From assembly GCF_009764355.1 (NCBI RefSeq), contig NZ_LNUA01000008.1, positions 84,850 through 148,849 of the forward strand: DNA of 64,000 nucleotides. Reading direction: 5' to 3'. The notes beneath the pieces are model-generated. The model worked only from the letters and a program-made list of their open reading frames with translations. It ran no database searches and was not told the origin of the DNA. A program made the translations under genes and the position numbers. Of this stretch, positions 46,401-55,891 are shown piece by piece (the stretch's first letter is position 1; each line of letters starts with the position of its first letter). Origin of the DNA: Companilactobacillus bobalius (lineage in GTDB: Bacteria; Bacillota; Bacilli; Lactobacillales; Lactobacillaceae).

Positions 46401-49400
46401 CAAAGCTTTCTACAGAGTCAGTTCAAAATGGAAGCTTAATTAGTGATTCAGAAAAGGCAAGTAATGATTTAACTGTAAATGGATCTTCTATTGTGGCAAC
46501 TAATGGTGTCTCATATGGAACTGACTATTATAGTGTTGCCGATAATAAACCTGCAGATATTCTAAATGGACAAGGTAAGGCTGCTTCTGGGGTTACAGAT
46601 GGAACAAACTTCACTAAGTCGGGCGATTACTATCGAGTAATTACATTTGCTTTAAATCAAAATGTTGATGCTAATAGTTATGCCTTTGGCGATGGTAAGT
46701 TGTCTAGTGATGGTAAGAGTGTTCAATATGTTCAAGAAGTTCGTGTTTTAGCTAACTCAACTATGGTCAATATACCTAATATCATTACGAATACTGGTGC
46801 GTTAACTACAGAATTTGATGACAAGACTGGATATGATTTGACTAGTGCAGGTAATTCAATCGTTAGTGCTATTGAATTTGGAAATTATTATGATGATGTT
46901 AAGTCCGCCGTATCAAATTCATCAACAGTTTCAACTAATGTCGATTCAACCAATCATAAATTCTTAAAGGATGATGATACACTCTATCGTGCAGTAACCT
47001 TCACATTAAAGAGTGATGCAAGTAATTATGACTTTAGTAATCTACCAAAGGATTCATATACTATATCTGGCAATAAGATTACTTTAGCCCAGAGATTTAT
47101 TGTTGAAGACAATCCAGCTACAGCTAAGATTTTTACGGCTCAAGGAAAACTCAATGGTTTAGTTGCTGATTCTGAAACTTCCGGAAATAATAAGTTAACG
47201 GCAAAGGTTAATAGTGTAGATACTGATGTCTTTAACAAGATAACCTTTGGTTCAAGTTATTATTCAAGTAGTGATCTATCAGGTGATCCTGTAGATATAA
47301 CTCAAGATGGTAAGTTTATTAAATCTGGTAAATATTATCGTGAAATTATATTCCACTTGAAATCAGGTGCTGTGGATGCCAATAGTTTCAAAGGTTCCGA
47401 TGTATTTAATATTGGTAAAGACAAAGATGATCCGACGGTTAGCTATATTCAAGAGGTTTATGTTGTACCAAGCACTACAACAGTTAATGTAAAACACTTA
47501 AATGTGAATGTCGGTTCGTCAACAACAATTAATGAAACTGCTGATGATGGTTTAGTCGATAGTGCTAATAATTCATTGGTTGATAATTCAAATAACGATG
47601 GTATTACATTTGGTAACGTCTATTATACTGACGCTCAAGCAGCATTAGATGCATCTGCAGATAAGGAAAAGATTGCAGATGTAGGTTCTAATTTCACAAC
47701 TGCAGGACAAACTTACTACCGCCGGATTACGTTTAAGTTGAATGATGATGCGGCTAATTATACGTTTACTGATTTAGTAAATGGCGTTGGTCATGTTAAG
47801 AATGGTAATGAAATAACATTTGTTCAAGCAGTTACGGTTAATAAGAGTACTGTGACAACAAGTATTTCACCTTTGAAATCTATTCAAGTTGGTATTTCAA
47901 CTTTAAAAATTGAAGAAACGATTAGTGATCAACTATTAGATCAAAGTGGTAAATCAATTGTTGCACAAGATGGAATCAATAGAGGCTCCGAATATTATGG
48001 TAGTGAAGCTGATGCAATTGCTTCCGTAAATGGTACTGCTACTGCAGTTGTTAACAAAGGTGGCAATTTCAATAAACCAGGAACTTACTATCGTATAATC
48101 ACCTTTACGTTATTAAATCCAGTTGATCAATATAATTTTGCCGGTACAGATGGTGTAAATTACGTAATCAGTAAAGATAAGAAGTCTATTAGCTTTATTC
48201 AGTCAGTTACTGCTTCGGCTAACCCAACTACAGTAACCATTCCAGACATTACAGTTGGTTTTGGTTCGCTTGTTTCATCTATTGAAGATGACAATACTGG
48301 AGATACTGTAATAGATAACGGTACTAAAGAGTCATTGGTTGATACTGTTAAAAATGATAGTATTTACTATAAGAGTGCGTCCGGAGCAATGAGTGAGGAT
48401 AAAAATGATTTAGCTTCTATTAAAGATAAGTTTACGGAGCAAGGGGATTACTACCGTAGAGTAACTATTAATTTAAAAGATGACGTCGCAAATCATGATT
48501 TCACAGATATGATTAATGGTGAAGATCCAATCTTAGGGGATAAATCTGTGACCTATATTCAAAAGGTTACTGTTACAACCAATGCAGTTGATCAAAATAT
48601 TGAAACTGTGACAGCAAAAGTTGGCGACAACTTATCTTCCGTTAGTTCAGGTACGTACGACTTAACTATAAATAATGGTAAGGACTCGATAATGACTAAT
48701 GATGTGAAAATTGGCAAAGAGTATTATGGTAATAAATCTGATGCGGTTAATGGAACGAACGCTTTAGGAACAACCTTGAATAATAGTGGTACTTATTATC
48801 GTGCAATTACCTTTACATTAGAAAATAATGCTGATTCTTACACCTTCAAGGGGAAGAATGGGGTAGATTACAAGATTGATGGTAAGACCGTAACTTTGGT
48901 TCAACCAATTATTGTTGGTTCCGTTACGGTAAAAGCTTCAGTTGATCCATTGAAGATTAAAGAAAAGACTTTGACGACAGATTCCGATGTTACTGCAGAT
49001 AAGGGCTATACATTGACAGGAGCTACTTTCGAAAAAGTTGGAACGGATTATTACAACTCTTTGAAGGGCGCTCTGGCTCAAGATTCAAGTGATATAGCAA
49101 CGAATGCTACAAGTGGCAGTTACTTTAATCAAGGTGACTATTATCGTTTGGTATACTTCAAAGTTGGTCCTGAATTTGCTAAAGATTATTCAATAGCGGA
49201 TGACAATTTGAAAGCACTTGATGATGATATCGTGGTTTATGCTCAACCAGTGACTGTTACATCTGCTACTGAAATTTCACAAGATAGTATTGCACTTGGA
49301 ACAGCAAGAGTTGGCGATAATATTAGTGCGATTCAGTCAGGTACTAGTCAATTACTTGATAGTAATGGTAAATCAATTAGTCAATCAGTTTCATATGGTA

Positions 49401-52400
49401 CAGATTATTATGACAGTTCTAGGGATGTCTTTACCAACGGAGCTAAGACAACTGCTAATATTGACGGTAATGGTAACTTTACAAAGGCTGGCACATATTA
49501 TCGTGAGATTACATTTAAGGTAACTGAAAAGGATATTGATGCTAATAACTTTAGTGACGATGCACATATCGTTAAGAACGGTGATAATAGTACAGTTTCA
49601 TTTGTTCAAACTATAGGTGTATCAGCAGGTACAGCTCAAATCAATGTAAATCCAATATCAGTTAATGTTGGAACACCAGTTGATTCGATTAAGAATACAG
49701 ATACTTTGACTGACAAGGCTAATAATTCTCTTGGAACAGCCACTTTGGATAATAGTAGATTCTATGATAATGCTAAGGATGCTTTGGATGGTAGTAATGT
49801 AGATACTAATGCAACAACTAATGATCTTTTCAACAAGGGAACTTACTATCGTTTGGTAACATTTAAGACGGCTTCTGATTTTGCCAAGAATTACACCTTG
49901 AATAATCCAAATGTCAAAGTAAATGCTGATGGTTCAGTTATTTATGCTCAAAGAATTGATGTAATCGCTAGTGGTGTGGTTAAGTACAAGTTCGGTGTCG
50001 TCAATGCCAATGTTGGTGATTCAATAAATAACATGACTAAACCAACAGGTGAATTGCGTGATAACTCAAATAATGTGATTGCTGCAACTGTGACGGCCGG
50101 AACCACATATTATGACAATGCTGATGACGTTTTCTCAACTACTGGAGAGGCGACAGAAGGTGTTAATGCTAACGGTCAATTTACAAAATCGGGAACATAT
50201 TATCGTGAGATTAGTTTCAAACTAAATAATGCGGCAGATGTTAAGAATTATGATTTTGGTACTGATGCCCATATTTCTGGTGATACAGTTTCTTACGTTC
50301 AAACAGTGGTAGTTGGTGAAGATACAGCAACTATTACGGTTGGACCATTGAACATTAAGACCGGCACAAGAACGAATGATTCGTCAGTTACAAGTACCGA
50401 TGGCTATGTCTTAACTGACGCAGATGGTAATTATACTGATCCAACTTTAGGCGAGACATATTACAAGTCTGTAAAGGGTGCTTTGGATAAGTCAAATGGT
50501 GATGAAGTTGATGCATCCGCAACGACTAATGGTGCCTTTAATAAAGGTACATATTATCGTCGAGTTGTATTTAGAGCTGGCTCTGATTTTGCTGATAAGT
50601 TCCAATTGACTAATTCAAATGTTAAAGTTGATTCTGATGGTTGGGTAATCTATGCTCAACAAATCAATGTTAAAGATAGTGTTGTTTCAAAACATACCAT
50701 TGAAGATGCTAAAGCTAACGTAGGTGATTCAGTTACTGCTGTAACTTCAACTGGCGATGCTTTGATGGATGCATCTGGTAATAAACTTGATGCAACTGTT
50801 TCATATGGAACGGACTATTACGATAATTATGATGATGTCTTTATACCAAATGCTGCCAAGACGAAGGATATTGCTAATGGTGCCTTTACTAAGACTGGTA
50901 CATACTATCGTGTAATCAACTTCAAGGTTAGTCCTGAAGCTATTGCACAAAATGATTTCGGTAGTGAAGCCCATATTTCTGGCAACACTGTATCCTTTGT
51001 TCAAGCTGTTACGGTCACGAAGAATGAAGCTAATATCAATTCTTCAGTTAGCGAGTTGGATCTAAGCGTTAATGCTGAAAAAGATAATCCGGCTTTGATC
51101 AATACTAAGGAATACTTCTTGAAAGATGCTGCTGGTAATTCCTTAGTTGATAAGACTAAAGGCACATACGGCGTGGAGCTTGGTCAAGTCTTCTATACTG
51201 ACAGTAGTTTGACTCAAAAGACTGCTGATGCTAGTGGTGCTAGAATTTCTAAGGCCGGAACTTATTACCGTACTGTGAAGTTCTATCTAACTAATGGCGC
51301 TACTGATGCCAATCAATTCGAGAGTATTGGTGGAACTTATGATGCAAATGATAAAAGTGTAACATTTGTTCAAATGGTTAAGGCTTCGGCTAACCCAGCT
51401 ATTGCCAAAATCAATAATGTGACGGTAGATAACGGTACTTCAATGACTGATAAAGTCTTACAGAATACTGATGATGTCTACATTGTTGATAAGAATGGCG
51501 ACTCAATTGTTGCTGACGGCGGTATTAGTTTTGGTACGACTCTTTATGATGATCAAGGTAGACCAGTAACTAATTTGAAGACTGCTGGTACTTATAGCCA
51601 AGTAATCACGGTTAAGTTGGCAAATGATGTCAGTGCTTATACCTTTGGTGAAGGTTATAAGGTTGATCCAACCAATAACACGGTATCTTATGTCCGTACA
51701 GTAACTGTTAAGGCTGCAAGTTCTACTGGTGGCAACACAGGTGGCAGTACTGGTGGTAACAGTGGTTCTTCAACTGGTGGTGAATCTGATGAAGATGATG
51801 ATTGGAATTACTCACCAATCCAAGGTGTAGTAACAACTAAGACTAATCATCCATTCTACACACTGAACAATCAAGATAATGACAAGATTCCTAATCGTGT
51901 ATTAGGTAAGGATTCATCTTGGAAGACTGATCAAATTCGTGTCAATAAAGCTGGAGTTACACAATACCGTGTTGCAACTGGCGAATGGATTTACGCCGAC
52001 GATGTAGTGCTTAACCAAAATAGCTCTGAAGATGGCGATTGGACTTATACTCCGGTTCAAGGTGTAGTAACAACTAAGACTGATCAAAAGAAATATCAAT
52101 TGAATAATCATGAAAATGAGACTATTGCAAATCGTGATTTGAAGGAAGACTCTTCATGGAAGACTGATCTTTATCGGACTAACAAAGAGGGCGTAAAACA
52201 ATATCGTGTCGCAACCGGTGAATGGATCGATGCTGATGACGTTAACTTCAATCAAGACAAAGAAGACTTTTGGACATACACATCTGTAAGTGGTGTTGTT
52301 AAGACAAAAGATGGTCAAACTGAATATCAATTGAATGATCAAGAAAACAAAGCTATTGCTCATCGTGATTTGAAAGAAGACTCTTCATGGAAGACGGATC

Positions 52401-52978
52401 TCTACCGTACAAATGAAGCAGGTGTTAAACAATATCGAGTTGCAACTGGCGAATGGATTGATGCTGGCGATGTTGATTTTATAAATAATAATAAAGATGA
52501 CGAAGGTTGGATTTACACTTCAATTAGTGGAATCGTCACAACTAAGTCTAGTCAAGCAAATTACCAATTGAACAACCAAAATAATTCCGCCATTGCTGGT
52601 CGTGAATTGGTTAAAGATTCATCTTGGAAGACCGATCAATATCGGACTAACCGAGAAGGAGTCAAACAATATCGTGTCGCAACGGGTGAATGGGTCGATG
52701 CTAACGATGTTGTCTATGAAGATGCAATTGATACTGGTATTTTCAGGGATGGACGTAAAGTTAGTGGAATCATTAATCTAGATAGAACGAATATTTTCTA
52801 TGATCTCTATTCTAGAGAAAATGAAATTATAGAAGACTATTCTCTAGGTGAAGAAACATCTTGGAAGACTGATTATAAAGCTCAAGATGTCAACGGTGAT
52901 ACTTATTATCATGTTGGCGACAATGAGTGGATCAAGGCTGAAAAGGGTGTTCACTTCAATAATTACGCTTGGTATTAA
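43478..52978 (+). CDS. Giant repetitive cell-surface protein with SLAP-like C-terminus
   Basis: 3166 residues. Signal peptide KKIKYVGSAVAAALMVAGAP to about residue 40. Then a unique N-terminal domain to about residue 385, shared with the protein at 59436. It is followed by about 20 repeats of roughly 118 residues (about 385-2744), each carrying FG-x-x-Y(Y), G-x-YYR-x-ITF-x-L and a closing V-x-(F/Y)-(V/I)-Q-x-(V/I)-x-V strand. A Gly/Ser/Thr linker (about 2746-2775) leads to five repeats of about 70-80 residues of SLAP type (SSWKTDxxRxNxxGVxQYRVATGEW), used for non-covalent wall attachment. There is no LPXTG motif. The start is ATG 43478 after AGGGAGGG; an ATG at 43457 lies before that site. 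Probably an adhesin or protective fibre. Confidence 0.92.
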   Translation: MDKKIKYVGSAVAAALMVAGAPIIVPTLIPTSIIKAATTNNLTPSDMLAAFKNQFDDRYFSSANSVSKPLNSLANDYANGYHYFDINNPYHIHDFENNDQIRSLMDANKQLPASYFYNGTYLYRDMLVAMTVADKDGNNIDISTGDKLKALSLKDSQFPLTATIHVRESKNDSDAPLTSIATVTDPTLLDFSFAIKLSKFDITTDTNLITTNVGTFLTSLQSGNNKLAITDNYTGDSKYANSLAAAEKPILGQSLFRDLDSARKYAGESDFNPSVTNRGNASTEQFSDGKIKLPGQYYQTVSYNLKGADTPINNMLSSSDTVDPLTGSHISPYQTFINGSDTEATAGTDYVFNHDVGTITVIRKISVGASIKANLETPQVKINSLISDSKLATNNTLSDGVSNVDVSNVEFGDDYYTDRLLKTKATSDQISSTNFVKPGKYYRKIIFTLKNSNIGDYSSIPDNVGYDTTANTVTYVQEVDVKDSATTKYDNPLNANVGDASTSGIANDTLTNGSSNLVQTNGISFGNNYYEYGGQASALQDDVLNDSSDLSATDGVVDSTGKFAKSGDYLRTITYTLVANSVDTNTFDTTNSKYKLGTDSKGNDTITYVQKVHVSPLSSVNVNYGSVELMAGATTDDPALASIDGDTLTFGTDKTNLIDTTKGSNKNGIDFGQQYFKTLSNGKLSDPVTNFSEAGTYYRTIKFYVNKDVDSINFNGTTGTTDSSDNSVTFIQTINVEPIETAVNFNVPSVSIGATSTSDINALNDTTTDTLKTTDDAATSLIDTAQGKNGISFGTDYYTDMGLKNKATNGLSTGSGTYYRKITFYLNRDTSELSFDKTPYDKTSNSVTFIQPVSVNVATVVEKIDTVSSSIGSSVSSAVLGDNDLTSNKVSIVDTTQTSVGNEYFTRAEDAVKGENSQGTSFKSSGKVYRTITFTLKNPASYYSFDGTEGTDYKIDGNKITFAQPILINTATAVPKLSTESVQNGSLISDSEKASNDLTVNGSSIVATNGVSYGTDYYSVADNKPADILNGQGKAASGVTDGTNFTKSGDYYRVITFALNQNVDANSYAFGDGKLSSDGKSVQYVQEVRVLANSTMVNIPNIITNTGALTTEFDDKTGYDLTSAGNSIVSAIEFGNYYDDVKSAVSNSSTVSTNVDSTNHKFLKDDDTLYRAVTFTLKSDASNYDFSNLPKDSYTISGNKITLAQRFIVEDNPATAKIFTAQGKLNGLVADSETSGNNKLTAKVNSVDTDVFNKITFGSSYYSSSDLSGDPVDITQDGKFIKSGKYYREIIFHLKSGAVDANSFKGSDVFNIGKDKDDPTVSYIQEVYVVPSTTTVNVKHLNVNVGSSTTINETADDGLVDSANNSLVDNSNNDGITFGNVYYTDAQAALDASADKEKIADVGSNFTTAGQTYYRRITFKLNDDAANYTFTDLVNGVGHVKNGNEITFVQAVTVNKSTVTTSISPLKSIQVGISTLKIEETISDQLLDQSGKSIVAQDGINRGSEYYGSEADAIASVNGTATAVVNKGGNFNKPGTYYRIITFTLLNPVDQYNFAGTDGVNYVISKDKKSISFIQSVTASANPTTVTIPDITVGFGSLVSSIEDDNTGDTVIDNGTKESLVDTVKNDSIYYKSASGAMSEDKNDLASIKDKFTEQGDYYRRVTINLKDDVANHDFTDMINGEDPILGDKSVTYIQKVTVTTNAVDQNIETVTAKVGDNLSSVSSGTYDLTINNGKDSIMTNDVKIGKEYYGNKSDAVNGTNALGTTLNNSGTYYRAITFTLENNADSYTFKGKNGVDYKIDGKTVTLVQPIIVGSVTVKASVDPLKIKEKTLTTDSDVTADKGYTLTGATFEKVGTDYYNSLKGALAQDSSDIATNATSGSYFNQGDYYRLVYFKVGPEFAKDYSIADDNLKALDDDIVVYAQPVTVTSATEISQDSIALGTARVGDNISAIQSGTSQLLDSNGKSISQSVSYGTDYYDSSRDVFTNGAKTTANIDGNGNFTKAGTYYREITFKVTEKDIDANNFSDDAHIVKNGDNSTVSFVQTIGVSAGTAQINVNPISVNVGTPVDSIKNTDTLTDKANNSLGTATLDNSRFYDNAKDALDGSNVDTNATTNDLFNKGTYYRLVTFKTASDFAKNYTLNNPNVKVNADGSVIYAQRIDVIASGVVKYKFGVVNANVGDSINNMTKPTGELRDNSNNVIAATVTAGTTYYDNADDVFSTTGEATEGVNANGQFTKSGTYYREISFKLNNAADVKNYDFGTDAHISGDTVSYVQTVVVGEDTATITVGPLNIKTGTRTNDSSVTSTDGYVLTDADGNYTDPTLGETYYKSVKGALDKSNGDEVDASATTNGAFNKGTYYRRVVFRAGSDFADKFQLTNSNVKVDSDGWVIYAQQINVKDSVVSKHTIEDAKANVGDSVTAVTSTGDALMDASGNKLDATVSYGTDYYDNYDDVFIPNAAKTKDIANGAFTKTGTYYRVINFKVSPEAIAQNDFGSEAHISGNTVSFVQAVTVTKNEANINSSVSELDLSVNAEKDNPALINTKEYFLKDAAGNSLVDKTKGTYGVELGQVFYTDSSLTQKTADASGARISKAGTYYRTVKFYLTNGATDANQFESIGGTYDANDKSVTFVQMVKASANPAIAKINNVTVDNGTSMTDKVLQNTDDVYIVDKNGDSIVADGGISFGTTLYDDQGRPVTNLKTAGTYSQVITVKLANDVSAYTFGEGYKVDPTNNTVSYVRTVTVKAASSTGGNTGGSTGGNSGSSTGGESDEDDDWNYSPIQGVVTTKTNHPFYTLNNQDNDKIPNRVLGKDSSWKTDQIRVNKAGVTQYRVATGEWIYADDVVLNQNSSEDGDWTYTPVQGVVTTKTDQKKYQLNNHENETIANRDLKEDSSWKTDLYRTNKEGVKQYRVATGEWIDADDVNFNQDKEDFWTYTSVSGVVKTKDGQTEYQLNDQENKAIAHRDLKEDSSWKTDLYRTNEAGVKQYRVATGEWIDAGDVDFINNNKDDEGWIYTSISGIVTTKSSQANYQLNNQNNSAIAGRELVKDSSWKTDQYRTNREGVKQYRVATGEWVDANDVVYEDAIDTGIFRDGRKVSGIINLDRTNIFYDLYSRENEIIEDYSLGEETSWKTDYKAQDVNGDTYYHVGDNEWIKAEKGVHFNNYAWY

Positions 52979-52985
52979 AATAAAA

Positions 52986-53027
52986 GAATGGAATCATCAG
53001 ATTTAATCTGTTGGTTCCATTTTTTTA
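52986..53027 (+). terminator. Terminator of the giant surface-protein gene
   Basis: ATGGAA and TTCCAT outer arms with inner CAGAT/ATCTG pair, followed by seven T residues. Confidence 0.9.
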
Positions 53028-53130
53028 TAGAATTATGGTGTTTATCTAAGAGAAAGATAACAAAGTACTTGCTATAAAACGCGTTCGAGGGTCTACATTA
53101 TAGATGAATTCAGAAAGGAAAGTGACAAAG

Positions 53131-53418
53131 ATGTTTGCATATGTACAAATTTTTAATGGTAAGAATAATGTTTCGTATGGTTATGTTGATCTTTCTTTTT
53201 CAAAGAACGTGTTGTCCGTTTCAGTTTTGAAGGGGAATCTGCGTGAGCATGATATTAAGATTCTCGTATCTGAAATTAGTGATATTTCGTCAGGTAAGTA
53301 TCAGAGTTGGAATCAGATGAGTTTTATGTATCAAGGTTTGAAGTATGTCTTCATTTACAGTGGTTATGGTGGCTACAATTATTTGGAAGATCATCTTATG
53401 ACTGAAATGATAGAGTAA
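53131..53418 (+). CDS. Small protein of unknown function
   Basis: About 95 residues from ATG 53131 (after AAAGGAA; an ATG at 53104 precedes that site). MFAYVQIFNGKNNVSYGYVDL suggests a mainly beta fold, with YVFIYSGYGGYNYLEDHLM near the end. No signal peptide or membrane segment. Not recognised; it lies between the surface protein gene and a repeat element with its own terminator. Confidence 0.65.
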   Translation: MFAYVQIFNGKNNVSYGYVDLSFSKNVLSVSVLKGNLREHDIKILVSEISDISSGKYQSWNQMSFMYQGLKYVFIYSGYGGYNYLEDHLMTEMIE

Positions 53419-53419
53419 A

Positions 53420-53472
53420 AAAATCAGTGTAGTTTCCATCTTTTTTGATGGATGCTGCACTGGTTTTTTGTT
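53420..53472 (+). terminator. Terminator
   Basis: AATCAGTGTAG and CTGCACTGGTT form the outer stem with inner CCATC/GATGG around six T residues, followed by TTTTTTG. Confidence 0.85.
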
Positions 53473-53498
53473 TTTTTAATAACCATGGTTCTATGCAA

Positions 53499-53625
53499 TA
53501 TAGTGGAGACGAGCTACACAAGGGCAACTCCTTCCGGTTAAGTCAACTTTCTCTGCCGGCGCTTCGCTACCGACTGAGAAAGTAGTTTTAATCCTCGGGA
53601 GCTGACCGCCCTTGTTTCGCTCTCT
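53499..53625 (+). repeat. Inverted-repeat element B of the dispersed family
   Basis: Begins TATAGTGGAGACGAGC and ends TGTTTCGCTCTCT. GAGC-TACACAAGGGC at the left and GCCCTTGTTTCGCTC at the right are inverted repeats with three mismatches. The right 70 bp are nearly identical to element C on the opposite strand. It lies 4 bp from the stop codon of the minus-strand oxidoreductase. Confidence 0.8.
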
Positions 53626-53629
53626 GATT

Positions 53630-54964
53630 TTATGCTCGGTGCCAAGCGGCGTAGCCGATTGTTGGGAAGATTCCTATTAATCGGTTGATTTGTTCGCGGT
53701 CGAATTTGAATTCGATGGCTGGTAATAACGCGTTGACTGCATCTTGAGCTTGGTCACTTACTTCGGTTACTCCAATCAAATGACCGTCTTTATCATGGAT
53801 TTGCTTACTTTCAGCGATTGGTTCTTTGTCAACTTGGTAGTACCAGTAGTTGGCTAGGTCGTTTGTACTGATTTCGTAACCTTTCTTTTGGGCTTCATCA
53901 ACTGAAATTCCGGCTTGAGCAATGCGTGGTGATGTGAAGACAACTGATGGGATAACGGGATACTTGATGGCATCGGTTGTTTGTCCGGAAAATAGTTTCA
54001 TTAGATATTTGGATTCGAAGTAGGCGGCTGGTGTGACTTTTGGTAGGTCATTGGAAACAACGTCTCCGGCAGCATAAATGTTATCTACATTTGTTTGCAG
54101 ATGGTCGTTTACGAAGACTCCGGTTTTATCGAATTCAACGCCAATTTTGTCGAGCCCTAATTCATCTAAGTTAGGAATACGGCCAGTTGCGTCTAAGATC
54201 CAATCAGTATCGAGGGTTTGATTATCACCATAAGTTACTTGATAACCTTTGTCGGTTTTGGTGAAGGCTTGAACGTTGGAATTTTCGATGAATTTAACAC
54301 CACGTTCTTTTAAGTCGTTAACCACTTTTTCAACGTAAGGTTGATAGAATTTTCTTAATACTTTATCTGAATGGAGCATAACGGTAATGTCAGCACCAGC
54401 TTCGTTGGCGATGGTAGCGAACTCCATCCCGATATAGCCAGACCCCACAATTGTAATTTTCTCAGGTAAAGTCTTGAGGTTTAAAAAGTCTTCGCTGTCG
54501 TGAGCTAATTCAGTGCCGGGAATATCTAGACGATGCGGTCTGAGGCCAGTTGCGATAACGATTTTTTCAGCTGTAACTTCAGTTTTTCCATCAACAATTA
54601 CAGTATGATTATCTTTGAATTGAGCGTGGCCGTGAATAATTGTAGCGCCAGCACTTTCCAAACGGTCGGTTAATCCTTGAGGTAACACATCGATAATTTC
54701 TTGTTTATGTTCAATGTTTTTAGTCCAATCAATCTTTAAATCACCTTTGAGGATACCATTCATCCGTTGAGCTTCACGGGTCATTTTGACAGGTTCGTCA
54801 ATTGTGATTTTGGCGTTACAGCCACGGTTAGGGCAAGTTCCACCGACAAGTCCGCTTTCAATAACACCAACAGAAACCCCGGTCTTTGCTAAAGGAGCGC
54901 CACCATCGAAAGTTGCGTGACCAGCACCAATATAGAGCACATCATAATCGAATTTTTTTGACAT
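53630..54964 (-). CDS. FAD-dependent pyridine nucleotide-disulfide oxidoreductase
   Basis: 444 residues, with the dihydrolipoamide/mercuric reductase fold. FAD motif VLYIGAGHATFDGG, redox pair Cys44-Cys49 in GGTCPNRGCNAK, NAD(P) motif ITIVGSGYIGMEFATIANEA, and second FAD segment NIYAAGDV. The C-terminal HPT-x-x-E catalytic dyad of classical family members reads FPTIGYAAW, so the His base is not in the usual place. The substrate is unknown, probably a small disulphide or quinone. Its stop is next to repeat element B. Confidence 0.88.
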   Translation of the reverse strand: MSKKFDYDVLYIGAGHATFDGGAPLAKTGVSVGVIESGLVGGTCPNRGCNAKITIDEPVKMTREAQRMNGILKGDLKIDWTKNIEHKQEIIDVLPQGLTDRLESAGATIIHGHAQFKDNHTVIVDGKTEVTAEKIVIATGLRPHRLDIPGTELAHDSEDFLNLKTLPEKITIVGSGYIGMEFATIANEAGADITVMLHSDKVLRKFYQPYVEKVVNDLKERGVKFIENSNVQAFTKTDKGYQVTYGDNQTLDTDWILDATGRIPNLDELGLDKIGVEFDKTGVFVNDHLQTNVDNIYAAGDVVSNDLPKVTPAAYFESKYLMKLFSGQTTDAIKYPVIPSVVFTSPRIAQAGISVDEAQKKGYEISTNDLANYWYYQVDKEPIAESKQIHDKDGHLIGVTEVSDQAQDAVNALLPAIEFKFDREQINRLIGIFPTIGYAAWHRA

Positions 54965-55108
54965 TAAAGTATCCCTCCAAAAATTATTTTATACCTCCAA
55001 TTTAAAACATTTCGTATATCATGACAATTAATATGGTAGCCGTCTACGAAATTTCTTTGGCAGAAGTAGTGAGGTAGGACTAGAATAATCAAAAAGGAGA
55101 ATCAGAAA

Positions 55109-55891
55109 ATGGATGTTGAAATAAAACGTGATGGTCTAACTTTACGAGGGACACTAGTCAAACCACAAACTGAGGAATTCAATTTAGTAGTTTTGATGCA
55201 TGGTTTTACTTCCAATCGTGGCGTCGATCCAGATCAACTACTTTATCAATTGGCACAACGTTTTGAATCTGAGGGTATGGCTACCTTGCGTTTTGACTTT
55301 AATGGTCACGGCCAAAGCGATGGTCGTTTTCAAGATATGACTGTTTTGAATGAAATCAGTGATGGTAAAGCCATTTTGGATTACGCTTGCAGTATTAAGG
55401 GTGTTAAGAAGTTATATCTTTTGGGACATTCTCAAGGTGGAGTAGTTGCTAGTATGATTGCCGGTTACTATCATGACAAAATCGATAAATTGGCGCTTCT
55501 AGCACCAGCTGCAACTTTAAGAGATGATGCTTTGAAAGGCAACACACAAGGTTATACGTATGATCCGCAAAATATTCCAGATACTTTGCCAATCAAAAAA
55601 GGTTTAACATTAGGTGGTTTTTATCTTCGAACGGCCCAAACTTTACCGATTTATGACGTTGCTAAAGAGTATCAAGGTCCAGTTTGTTTGTTGCACGGTT
55701 TGAAAGATACCGTGGTTGATAAGATTGCTTCAACTAGATACGATGACGTTTATCAAAATGATCAGTTACATTTATTAGATGATGCCGATCATGGATTTTC
55801 CATTGGAAATTCTCGTCAAGAAGCCTTGAATATAACGACGAGATTCTTTCTAGAGAGAGCGGAACAAGGGCGGTTAGCTCCCGAGGATTAA
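55109..55891 (+). CDS. Alpha/beta hydrolase, cinnamoyl/feruloyl esterase-like
   Basis: 260 residues. Oxyanion loop VVLMHGFTSNRG, nucleophile Ser108 in LLGHSQGGVVASMIAG, acid in LHGLKDTVVD, and base His in LDDADHGFS complete the triad. This resembles LAB cinnamoyl esterases that release hydroxycinnamic acids from plant esters; the substrate is inference. The last 11 codons (from about 55856) and the stop lie inside repeat element C, so the tail RAEQGRLAPED is encoded by the repeat. Confidence 0.88.
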   Translation: MDVEIKRDGLTLRGTLVKPQTEEFNLVVLMHGFTSNRGVDPDQLLYQLAQRFESEGMATLRFDFNGHGQSDGRFQDMTVLNEISDGKAILDYACSIKGVKKLYLLGHSQGGVVASMIAGYYHDKIDKLALLAPAATLRDDALKGNTQGYTYDPQNIPDTLPIKKGLTLGGFYLRTAQTLPIYDVAKEYQGPVCLLHGLKDTVVDKIASTRYDDVYQNDQLHLLDDADHGFSIGNSRQEALNITTRFFLERAEQGRLAPED

